NCBI GenBank assembly: GCA_003988855.1
Contig: QYAI01000017.1
Span: 62,001 to 126,000, forward strand
Origin: Arachnopeziza araneosa
Lineage: Eukaryota > Ascomycota > Leotiomycetes > Helotiales > Arachnopezizaceae
DNA: 64,000 bases
Direction of reading: 5' to 3'
Shown here: positions 1-10,284 of the stretch, piece after piece
Numbering within the stretch: the stretch's first letter is position 1
Layout: each line of letters starts with the position of its first letter
Translations under genes and position numbers: made by a program
The notes under the pieces: generated by a model
The model's database searches: none
Told to the model about the DNA's origin: nothing
The model's input: only the letters and a program-made list of their open reading frames with translations

Positions 1-122
1 GTCACATTGCAACCTCACTGTTCTCGGATTTTACGTATAATCATTACTGAATTGCTATTGAGAGTGAGACAATACTATTGAAAAATACGAAGTTGATCTA
101 TGAGAAAGCAACTCAGTCAACA

Positions 123-1662
123 TCAGACTCCGGCGCAACCTGATTGACAACTGCCGCAACAATTGGAACTGCAGCCTTGATGACATTGTCCGCTGCACGA
201 CTGTCCACAATTGCTAGTACACGAGGTATTGTGGCTCAGATCTCCAGAACACACACCTGTACAACGAGCGTACTCCAACAATACATCAACACGAGAGGCT
301 TTTCTTCTTCGGTTCTCTGCCTCGATGAAAGCATCTAAAGAAGATCGATCTTTGACCGTGAGACCATCTTTAGGGAAGAGCCTGTTCAACTCACAGTACC
401 AACTGTGGCAGATGAGATACTCTTCATCAAAGGTAGAGCGATATAACTGTTGAGTCTTCTCGAAACCATTGTGAAGTACTGGACTCTCAACCTTATCATT
501 GTGGTCAATGAGTGCACCAGAATACTCCTTACAGAATGAGAAATACCGTCTTGGAGATAATTGATGTGTGTGCCAGATCAAGTCAACATCAAGTGTGGGG
601 ACCACACCTGATGTAGTTTTCATAAGGTTAAAGAATCTCTCGTATCTTTCAATACCAAGTCGTAGTGTCGAGGCCAGGACGGGACTATGAAGCCAACCAA
701 ACTGGCCCATTTTGGTTGTAAAGTTCATTTGACGTTGAATAGCTGCAATGGGATCAAATTGAATCTCTTTCAAAACAAAGCCAGTCGCGGACATATCTTT
801 ATAAAGATTTACTAGCAATCTCTGTTTGGCGTCCAGAGCAGTAGTTATACTGCTTGGTTTTGAGCCATTCCAGGTTCCAGGCCTGAGAATGCGCAAAATT
901 TCACTCTTAGTATTGCTTGTGTTCTCGGTGATTAAAAAGCCTAGGAGATCTGAGTGCAGATTTTGGCCGTATAACTCTGCTTCCTGTAATGGAGAGAGGC
1001 TAAATCTACCAGAATCTGTATCAACAGAATAGTGCTAAAGGAACGTTAGCAACATTTATCTTTTTGATAGCCAGCTGTCTGCAAAGACTCACCACGAGTT
1101 TCCATGGAATGCCGGATAAGAGTGAAGGCTTTTTGTCGTAATCTCCAGCCATAACTTTGCAGAACTTTGAGTAATCCCGAGTGTTCAGCATAAAAGCATG
1201 CCAGACTAGTAGAATGTCTGACAAGATTAGAGATGAATAAGAAAAGCTAACAAAATCATTCATACCTAGCGGTGGTAATAACATATCCACTCCAGAAGAA
1301 GGTAGGGTTTTCATCCAGATCGTGAAACGAATCATGGCCAATCTCAGATATTCGTGCCAGCAATCGTCGAAATGCATCTCGCATTGCTGACTCCACGCCA
1401 CTATCTTTGACTTCAAAAGTACAAACGCGTTCAATAACTTCAGATGTGCCGCGCAATCAGCGATGGTTGGTAGTTGTAGATTGTCTGTAGCATGTTCTCC
1501 TGGATCAAATATATCCTTCGACTCATGCGTGGCAGCTTCAAATATTTCAAGTTCAGTTGCTGATGCTTGAATGCGGTTGCCCGAAGCCCTTTGAATGGTT
1601 ACCAATCAAACGAAGTAGGGGTATAATTCTAGGAGGACATACTGAAGAAAAGTTGTCGACAT
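123..1662 (-). CDS. GRDP-like (DUF1399) protein with a cysteine-rich tail
   Basis: The model has four exons on the minus strand: 1662-1643, 1588-1266, 1217-1093 and 1034-123, coding for about 459 residues. The first exon is only 20 bases. Without it there is no ATG, because the main frame opens straight after a stop codon. All three introns (54, 48 and 58 bases) have GT-AG ends and keep phase. Joining exons 2 and 3 creates the block PPLDILLVWHAFMLNTRDY, and exon 4 holds DVDLIWHTHQLSP; these are the two W-H repeats typical of glycine-rich domain-containing protein-like (GRDP/DUF1399) proteins. The last 45 or so residues are dominated by Cys, Ser and Gly in CxxxC-like spacing. The molecular role of fungal members is not established. 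A metal-binding or disulfide-rich tail is only inference. The family call is firm; the exact start is likely but rests on the micro-exon. Confidence 0.8.
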
Positions 1663-2367
1663 TTATGATATGTTCCAGTGTTGGATTTGAAGACGACTTG
1701 AATATATGTTAGACTTAATATGATTGGGTCCGAAAGTCAATGGGAAATGTAAATTTTGAACTTGAGTCCCTGGCCACATACTTATACACACTTTGAAGGC
1801 CAAAAGATAAGATATAATCTTCAAGCCTTATACGAGAGCATTAAAATAGGGCGATGGAGGTCTTGGCGGGGTAAGGAGATAGATAAGACCGGCAAGCTTT
1901 CGTCAGTTCTGGGCAATATCTGCATTCTATCATGCCAAACCAAGGCCATCAAACTGAATCATATGATACCGAGTAGCATCCTTCAAAGCCACATTAGCCA
2001 AGAATGGCAAAGCACCCTTCGGCCAAGTCTTGATTGGTTGAACTTCAATTATTTTGCATCCATTCAAGATCTCATGGAACTTTTGATCCCATCCAATGAT
2101 TGAGAGTTGAATTTATGATTTTTTGACGTTATTATCTGTCAATTCGCGATTTAAGGTAGCTTCATTCATTGAATATTAAACTTCCGCTTTAAACTAGAAA
2201 GGAAAGCTCTATCCTCCCCTTGCCTCGGAGCTAAATTAAGAATATGAAAACCAAGACGTGCTGAAATCGTTTTGCGTTGACTGTGTGATTACGACTATTA
2301 TCATTAAACCAGATACAAAAATCAGAGTCTGTGTCTTGTAAATTTGAAAAACGGAAGATTATACCTC
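1663..2367. other. Intergenic gap with a short coding-like fragment
   Basis: There is no complete gene here. On the minus strand, 2103-1930 is open for 58 codons, starts after an in-frame stop, lacks an ATG and ends in TGA. The predicted peptide (around KTWPKGALPFLANVALKD) has the composition of a real C-terminal exon, but no splice partner is visible in the AT-rich sequence upstream. It may be a gene relic or chance; I do not recognise it. Confidence 0.3.
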
Positions 2368-3926
2368 TTATTCTAACGCTAACTTAGCAGGTCGCATGGG
2401 CTCCTTGCAGCACCTGAAAAACATCAAAGAGCCGACTGGCCGTTTCTGAATGCCATCAGACTCTTCCTGTTTTCCCATAATCCAATGAGGACTATTGAGG
2501 CAGTCTAGGTATCTCTTCATAATCATTCTTTCAGCATTGAAGATGTGAAAGCTGTCAATTTTGCACAGCTCGTCATCAGAGCGAAGCGCATTGGAGAGGC
2601 TTTGAATAGCCGCATCGCGTTCCCCCAAGAAGTATCGAGCACTACCTAGGAAATACCACCCGCGTGTTAGGTTGTAAAAACGTTGCCAGTCATTGTTATG
2701 AATCGTCTCCGCGCGTTGGACAAGCTCGTTTGCTTCAACCTCAGCCTCGATATGCTTGCGCCGGTGACTCAATATCTCAACGCGCATACTGATCACGTCT
2801 AAGGAACGACGGTTTATTGATCCAAAGGCAGAATCGAGATGAGAAAGTTCGGGTAGACAGTTGAAATCTGTCTCTGGATTTCGAAGAAGTCTTTGTCGTG
2901 CTCCATCCATCATTATAACAAAGCTGTTATAGCATTGTTGACCGAGATATAGGTCGAAAAGCTTGGTGAACTGTCTCATGATCCGTTCTTCAACCTCACA
3001 CATGATCGACATGTCTAACTTTCCCAATCCGTCGTAGATAGATGCTTGTGGGTCAGTAGACATGTTAAGCACTCTACTACATTTAGATATGTGCTCTTTC
3101 AGAAGCGCGGCAAGTCTCGGATGGCCCTGACGATTGAGGTCGTTGATCTTCTGGATTAGATTTGGTATGATGTCATGATACCTGCCTCTAACAAGAGGCT
3201 CAATGTTCAGAAAGGCTCGCTGCCAACACCATCCGGCCCGATCCAAGTTTTGTGTATCGAAGAAATGACATCCCACAGCTAGATTGGCAAGGAAAGAATG
3301 TAAAAATTTATGATCACGAAACTGCGAAACCGAACTCTTGATAATGAAGTCATTTCCTATGAAGCTCCAGAGGCCTGCTTCAAATGAACCTTTGACAAGG
3401 ATATCAATACTGTACAGGAGTTTCTCGGAGATTCTCAAGTCCTCCGGTAGCGAAGTTGGGGGACTTGGTGGAGGTGTCGGATATGCAGCGGAGGCGTGAG
3501 CTAGGCTGAACAGGAATTGTGGCCGGATATCTCTTAAGCCAGCCCGTTGCCTGTATCGTTCAATCTTTTTCAGGTCCAAGGGGCGTTGTCGCAGCGTGAA
3601 AGTGTACTCCTCGCCAATACCTGCCGATTGCAGGCGGGCCTTTTCTTGTAGGAACTTTACCACGTCACCCCGTTTTATATTCTTCGTGTAGCCCCATTGG
3701 TTAAGCTTTGTTTTAAGCACCTTCGGCCTACGCACACAGGCCATGTTAGGAATTATACTTCTTTAGGCTGACTTGCTAAGTTGAGGATCCAAACTCACGA
3801 AACTTTAAAATTGTGCTTCTGTTTGAGGTTCTCGATGACATCACTCAAAGTTTTCTTGAGAACAATGTAAAGCTGGAATATTTCTCCTTGATAAGTCTCA
3901 AGGATCTTTCCCGCCTGAGGATCCAT
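2368..3926 (-). CDS. Clr5-domain protein with TPR-like C-terminal half
   Basis: Two exons, 3926-3799 and 3727-2368, are joined across a 71-base intron (GTGAGT donor, GCGTAG acceptor) to give about 495 residues. The splice joins FKVS to PKVLKTKLNQWGYTKN, which completes the Clr5 domain (residues about 1-60: a helical start with VIENLKQKHNF, then W-G-Y/F-x-K-N). The name comes from fission yeast Clr5, which is linked to heterochromatic silencing, but in filamentous fungi the domain occurs in large families of unknown role. A proline-rich linker with PTPPPSPP follows near residue 125. The rest is helical with spaced aromatic and alanine positions, including WYFLGSARYFLGERDAAIQ, which suggests TPR-like repeats. 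The start ATG at 3926 is the first in the exon and places the domain at the N-terminus as usual. A nuclear role is inferred from family only. Confidence 0.8.
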
Positions 3927-4987
3927 CAGACAAGGACTCTATCTACCAAAGATCGAAGAGTTTGCCACAAAGAATAGTGGATGGTTTGTAAATTGATGTC
4001 TGGTATTCTCGGTATTGCGTAATACCATTTATTTGGTTTGCACGTACGCCCATTAATATACTTTCGGAGGAGATAGCATTTATCTTCCTACAACAACCAT
4101 TGACCAATCCACATCGCTTCTACTCGGTAAGGTCTTAAGCGATTGGACCAGAGCAATAGTTCCTCTAGATCTCCTGAAAACTCCATTGTGGCTTTCTTGG
4201 GGTCAGGGGGGAGGTTGTGGCACTCATTCTAAGTGGTGGCCTTATCCCACCCCACCAAGCCGCAACTTATCGAGTTGCATCGAAGGATCCTATTTCAGCC
4301 CCATTCATGACAATCTGCGAAGCTTTGCGTCTCTTGACCAAGTTGTCATGGGCGAGTAGAATGCTTACCGAAATCTAAAAAAGGCTGCACTCCTCTTGAA
4401 CACTTGCACGATATACATACAAATCAATCAAATCGGATTCACGCGGCTTAACAAACCTTTCATCAATTGGATTAATATCGCTACTTTACCGTGCAGAGGA
4501 TTCTTCTCCGAAATCGCACGCGGACATGTTCAGAAGCTGATGGTCAAGATCGGTTGGCTTTTGTCTTGAACGCCTACAAGATTAGGCAGAAGTTGGGTTC
4601 TCTTCAAGCCTTACTATGTACCATTCTCTAATCCGTATCCCGTGCATCCTGCCGTTCCGAACGAGACACTTCGTAAGATTATTCATTGAACTCGCAGACT
4701 TCTTGGTATGACCCATGTTGAGATCCGACAAAAAGGAGCAGAGCATTTCTAAGGTGTGCTCAGATATGGGACAGAATTTGAGCGCTCTCTATGGCCTTAA
4801 AACAATTCTTACCAGTCAAGCAACACTTCTTAAAAGCAACAGTGGCGTGATAAACAGTGGCATGATTAATTGACTTATAAGTGTATCGCATGAGTAGACA
4901 TTTAAACAAGCGTAACTAAGCGATGAGAAGCTTCAGCACCCTGATACTTTTATTGGAGATAAAGTTCACCCGACTCCAATCCTAATC
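3927..4987. other. Intergenic region, no gene seen
   Basis: This 1.06 kb stretch is broken by stops in all frames and shows no domain motif. It holds the 5' flank of the Clr5-domain gene and the 3' flank of the GST gene. Confidence 0.5.
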
Positions 4988-5795
4988 TCACTTGCTTTTG
5001 CTAGCTTCTTCAAGCTCCCTCCTCTTCTTCTCCTCGGCGAATCTCGCCGTCTTCTCTTCGAGAACCTTCTTTACCCCAGGTCTCGCTATCATCCTCTCAA
5101 GCCAAGCTTGAAGATGCGGGAAGTCTTTAGCAGGGTCATACCTGCCCCCGATGGCCCTGGGAATGAGCTCCTGCCATGGAATGAAGGCAAGATCTGCGTA
5201 GGTACATTTACCACCGACCAGCCACTCGCGTTCGGAAAGTTGATCATCCAGCAATTTGGAGACACGTCGGATCTCGTTCACATATCGGTCAATCGCGCTT
5301 TGCACTTTCTCTGGGTGCGAGTTGGTGAACCACCTAGAAGAATTTTAGAAAATTTATCATTATGAGAGCCTGCTAACATACCAGAGCTGCCCATAGTACG
5401 GACCTACAAACAATATGTTAGCAATAACAAAAGTGACAATGATAGGTAACAAACAGACCTTGACCAGACATCTGAAAATGAAGCCACTGCTTGCAAAGAT
5501 AGTACTCCTCAGTTCCTGCCGGAAAGCTGAGCTTGTGATCCGGATCATACTTCTCAATAAGATACTCAATTATCGCGCCTGATTCCCAGATTTTAAAGCC
5601 AGTGTTAGGGTCGATCAGTGTCGGGAGGCGGCCGTTAGGATTGATTTTCAAATATTCTGGGCTTTTAACCTCAGAGAATGGAACACGGTTCTCTTCCCAA
5701 GGAAGGCCAAGCTCATTGAGGAGCATAGAGACCTTACTTGGATTTGGACCCAACACGCCCCCAAAAAGTTGAACTGGCTTCATTTGTGATGTCAT
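4988..5795 (-). CDS. Ure2-like glutathione S-transferase
   Basis: Three exons (5795-5459, 5403-5382, 5333-4988) give 234 residues, a normal length for the family. The middle exon is only 22 bases; joining it restores GQGPYYGQLWWF, a conserved stretch at the domain junction of fungal Ure2-like GSTs. The N-terminal thioredoxin-like half (residues 1-85) includes GPNPSKVSMLLNELGLPWE and NPNGRLPTLID, and IWESGAIIEYLIEKYDP holds the glutathione-binding E-S pair. The C-terminal helical domain has KCTYADLAFIPW. These enzymes conjugate or reduce electrophiles with glutathione in the cytosol; some yeast members regulate nitrogen use, but that role cannot be read from sequence. The gene is head to head with the CoA-ligase-like gene at 6944, so shared control in detoxification or aromatic acid metabolism is possible. 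Confidence 0.9.
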
Positions 5796-6943
5796 TTTTC
5801 AGGAGACGAATAGTTGTTGTGAATGACGAAAGTATCCAAAAAAGAATGAGAGCCGTGGTTGAGTAAAATGTCCTCTTTATACAGCAGCTAGCCTATTGTT
5901 TTCTTGGAGCGAAGCTATTTCCTAAAGGAGACTTCAATTTGACTTAAGAACAGATTGCAATCAAGGATCAATTGTAGCCATTGGGTATCTTAAAGCTTCA
6001 TCGCGAGTATGAATTAGCGGTCAAGGAATGAAACATCTCAAGTAGTACAACACTTGGTTCTGCACTCCAAATCCTAGAGGAAAAGAGCTGCAGCCTGATA
6101 TTCATCAAAAGTGATTGGTCAAGTCGAAGCTTAGCCAAGCCTTATCGCCGAATGTTTACAAATCAGCGTTGAATCATTCCAGATGACTAGCCACGTAGTC
6201 TTTGGGATCGAGATTGCAATGGCATTGCTGTCCTCTTCATCGATCTGACCTCTTCTGACGACTATCTGGGCATGGTACCAAGTATCCGACACGTGATGAA
6301 ACTAGTTTATAAGGTTGACCTAGGTATTCGTTTATTACAGGAATCGGCGGTCGAACAAACATAGAGTAATGAATCTCTTAGTACCTCTTGCTAAAATCAT
6401 GGACGTGCGGTGAGAAAGAAGCTTCACTTATCTCATTCTCATGTGACATAAGAACCATTCCTTGAAATGTTGGAGCTAGCAGTTGTCGCTATAAATATTA
6501 TCCGAAGTAAGCTTGAGAGTCGCGAGGGCTTTTTCTATCCTTCACTATAGGCAGGCTGCATTAACCCCATTTGGACGTCTTACCTACCTAATCTCTTCAA
6601 TCGGTGCATCAAATCATTTCTCACTTCGTAGCGCTGAGGAGATGAACCCACCGTCGCACCACCGAGAACTTTGGGTCTACCGAGGCTCATCCCTGGGCAA
6701 GAGCTGAATGGGGCAATTTCGACACTGTATAGTAATCTCCGTACTCATGAAATTTGCGGGGTTGGACTTTATCTTGCGGCTGAGGCTGACCACGCGAATA
6801 CATTCAAAGGGAAGCTTTCTTAAGATATTATTTCACTTTCAAAAACCTGAGGAAGTCCCTATGTGAGTGAAGAGTGCAATCATCCTTGATCTGTCCGAGA
6901 AGCAGCACACCACCATCAGTCTTACTCATCATTACTCGTCCCC
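5796..6943. promoter_or_regulatory. Divergent promoter region between GST and CoA-ligase genes
   Basis: This 1.15 kb gap separates the start codons of two divergent genes (GST to the left, acyl-CoA ligase to the right). No convincing gene lies inside it. Whether control is shared is inference; no binding site was identified. Confidence 0.4.
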
Positions 6944-8844
6944 ATGGCTACCAAATCTCAATTTCCCGAGGTCGAAGTTCCTGAAATTGACATCTTCGGG
7001 TTCCTTTTAGAGCAAAAGCGAGACTTCCCGGACGACAAAGGTAGCTCAATGCTTCTGAAATGTTGATCTTACTGACACATTTCAAGTCATCTATGCTGAT
7101 CACAAATCATCGAAGCAGTATACCTTTGCATCAGTGAAAGAAACGAGCATCGCTTTTGGTACCGCCCTTCGCTCGTTATGGAAATGGGCCAAAGGCGACG
7201 TTATCACTTGGTATTCGCCCAACTGCGTTGACATCCCAGCATTGAGCCTTGGAATTTTCTGGGCAGGTGGCGTTGTCTCACCTGCAAATCCAGCTTACAC
7301 CGCCTCAGAATTAGCATTCCAGCTCAAAGACTCGGGTTCAAAAGCATTATTAACTCATGTTGGAGGATTGAAAAATGCGATTTTAGCAGCCGAAAGAGCC
7401 AAGATACCCCTGAGTCGAATCTTGATCATCGGAGAGGGCAATGTTCCAGAGTTCAAGCACGTGTCTGACTTTATCAAAACTCCAAGAGATGTCCTAGAAC
7501 CTACCCGAGTGGTATCAAACCCTCAGGATCTCGCATATCTTGTTTATTCGTCTGGAACCACAGGATTACCGAAAGGCGTAATTCTAACGCATCGAAATAT
7601 TGTTGCCAATACGCTTCAAACCCGGGTGGCGCAAACAGATCTAAGTTCGAAAGGTGGTCCAACTGGCGATGGAGATGTCATTTTAGGTGTCCTCCCAATC
7701 TTCCATATTTATGGTATGTTGCATCATTCTCAGGATTGGACATAAACCTCGAAACTAATATCTGTTAGGTTTAGGAATGTTCGTACACCATGCCCTACTC
7801 ATTGGTGTTAAAGTTGTATTTATACCAACCTTTGAACCAGAAGTTTTCTGTCGGGCAATTCAAAATCACAAGGTCACTTTTATCTACATTGTGCCACCAA
7901 TAGCACTGTTTTTGAGCAAGTCTCCAATTATCCAAAACTTTGACTTGAGCAGCATCAACGCGTTGGGATCAGCCGCTGCGCCACTCACTACGGAATTGAT
8001 TGAGGCGGTCTGGAATCGATTGCAAATACCGATAAAGCAGGGATATGGTCTGTCCGAGACAAGTCCTTCAATGGCCGTTCAGAGCCTGAAGGAATGGCGA
8101 GTAAAGATGGGATCCGTAGGGCGCATCGTATCCAATTCATCTATCAAGATCATATCTGAAGCCGGAGAAACGGTGAAACCAGGTGTATCAGGAGAACTCT
8201 GTGTCAAGGGACCCCAAATCTTCGCCGGGTACTTGAACAATCCTGATGCAACAGCCAAATCCATGACTTCCGATGGATTCTTCAAGACAGGAGATATAGG
8301 GTTTCTAGACTCTGACCAGTTCTTATACATTACGGACCGAGTGAAGGAATTGATCAAGTACAAAGGCTTTCAGGTGGCTCCCGCTTCACTTGAAGGCCTT
8401 CTCCTTGGCCATGAAAAAGTTGCTGATGTATGCGTCCTCGGTGTTTACGGTAAATAGACATTCTCTTTGATATTATTCTTACTTTGAAACAAAGTTCTGC
8501 GGAGCTGTTTCGAATGATACGACATCATTAAGCCCTTGGCCACCCAGCTTCCCCAAAAGTCTCCGAATTTCAATGCTAATATGGCAACAGATCCAAACCA
8601 GGTCACAGAACTACCAAGGGCGTATATTGTGAAGGCAGAAATTGCCAAGAACATTGACGATGCTACACTCGAGAAGGAGATCAAGGAATGGATGGATGGA
8701 AAAGTTGCGAGTCACAAGAAGCTTCGAGGGGGAATTCGTTTTGTCGATTCAATTCCCAAAAGCGCAGCTGGGAAGATCCTGAGGAGAATACTCAAAGAAA
8801 AGGCAAAAGCTGAAGAGGAAACTGCTGCCAAGTCAAAGCTATGA
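6944..8844 (+). CDS. 4-coumarate:CoA-ligase-like acyl-CoA synthetase, peroxisomal
   Basis: Four exons (6944-7040, 7087-7713, 7769-8449, 8591-8844) encode about 552 residues, the standard length for the ANL superfamily. The ATP/AMP-binding loop YSSGTTGLPKGVILTH is near residue 185, GYGLSETSP marks the adenylate-binding A5 motif, TGDIGFLD the A7 motif, and the C-terminal domain has the KGFQVAP hinge and PKSAAGKILRR with the catalytic lysine. The protein ends in SKL, a canonical PTS1 signal, so it probably acts in peroxisomes. It should activate an aromatic or aliphatic carboxylic acid with ATP and CoA; the substrate cannot be told by eye. The third intron (141 bases) is the weakest join, but it has a TGCTAAT branch site and restores the phase into DPNQVTELPRAY, the conserved block of this region. 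Confidence 0.9.
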
Positions 8845-10284
8845 TGGGTAGGTTGGATTCTAACCTAGTTCATGTTACCAGCAAAATCGCATTCTCCGAG
8901 TTTAGGAAGAATAAATACGCAGACCTAGATTGACGTGTGCCAACTTTCTTGCGTGATGGACTTCTAGATGCCTGTAGCTTCTAAGGTAAGAGCATAGGGC
9001 ATTGCTCATCGTATATCCGAGCAAATTCTTGCATCCTACCCTCCCCCTAAAATTATGTTCTTTTCACAAACTAAAACATAAATCGTAAGGGTACTATTAC
9101 ATTTTTATTTTATAAGTTTAAAGAAAAGCGTCGCCCTGGGTATACAACGAGCAACGCCCCAAGCTCTTACCATGCTCCTTTCTAAGTGGTGACAATAAAT
9201 TTTACTAGAATTGGCATCTAGAGAAGAGATATTCAATCAATTTGAAAAAAGATTGCTCCATATTTGAAGCTCGCTCAAGGATGATAGTAGAGTGAATGGG
9301 CGGAGCAGATCGTCCTCTGTTTCTCTATGGACAATAGCCATATTCACACAAGATGGCGGTGGAGGTTTCACCCTCTACTAAAACCATCAAATACCGATTC
9401 CCCAAAAAAAAAACCAAAAAAACCCAACCCTCTTCATCTTCAAAAGAAAAAGAAAAAGATAGAACCAAGAGGCAAAAGAGTTATTCGAACACCACATCTT
9501 GTGCCCCCGCTCAAGAAGACTAGTGTCCCTTAATCTCTACCAACGTAGGTAACACAAATTTGATTGCTCCGCTTGTTAGAATTGGGTTTAATTTTATTCT
9601 ACAAACAACTTGCGACCCGCGACTGGATTTGTGACAAAACACGCTTATTTAAAAATATGTAGTTGGGTCAAGCAAGGCGCGTGAGATGGCGGGTGAATGT
9701 TGGGATGAGAGGTGGCAACGCGACGTGATCTCCTCTCGGGACCAGAGATTTGATATTTGTCAAGTGTATTTAGAAACGAAGCAACTTGGAATTTTGAATG
9801 TTAATTAGTATCTAGCACCATTTTGTAAGTTGTACGTATCAAAAAACATTAATTTAAATTGCACTGGTTACTCCGATTTGAAATTCTGTATCAACTTCAA
9901 TAGAAGCAGATAGATTAATCTATAGATCAAAGATAAATTTTTCATGGCCGTGATATCGGATGGATTACAACGTATGTACATGCGTACCATAAGCATAATC
10001 TATATCAATTTACAAATGGTTGGGTATTCCTCTTCGAGATGTGCAGAATTCTGTTGTAAGTTTATAATCGGTGTGGAGATTTAACAAATGACTGGAAGAG
10101 CCTGGGAAGAAAAGGGCGAGCCTGGCTGTTGATTTGGACCTAAGAGAGTTGTGCTTCCAGTAAGAGACAATGAGGTATCTCTATAGAACGATGGTATTTA
10201 ATTGGTGAAGCGAAAATACATAATCAGCATAGACAATTTCTTCAGCTAGCAATCTTGGTCATTACATCATCACGTCGTGGTTGA
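8845..10284. other. Intergenic region, no gene seen
   Basis: This 1.44 kb AT-rich stretch has an A/C-rich run near 9400-9460 (AAAAACC-type) and no recognisable coding motif. It holds the 3' ends of two convergent genes. Confidence 0.5.

Noticed and set aside
1756..2103. Plus-strand open frame of 115 codons
   Set aside because: It starts with TTG rather than ATG, shows no motif, and the minus strand of the same DNA reads more like protein.
9327..9533. Lysine/proline-rich plus-strand open frame
   Set aside because: It arises from an A/C-rich low-complexity run and has no motif.
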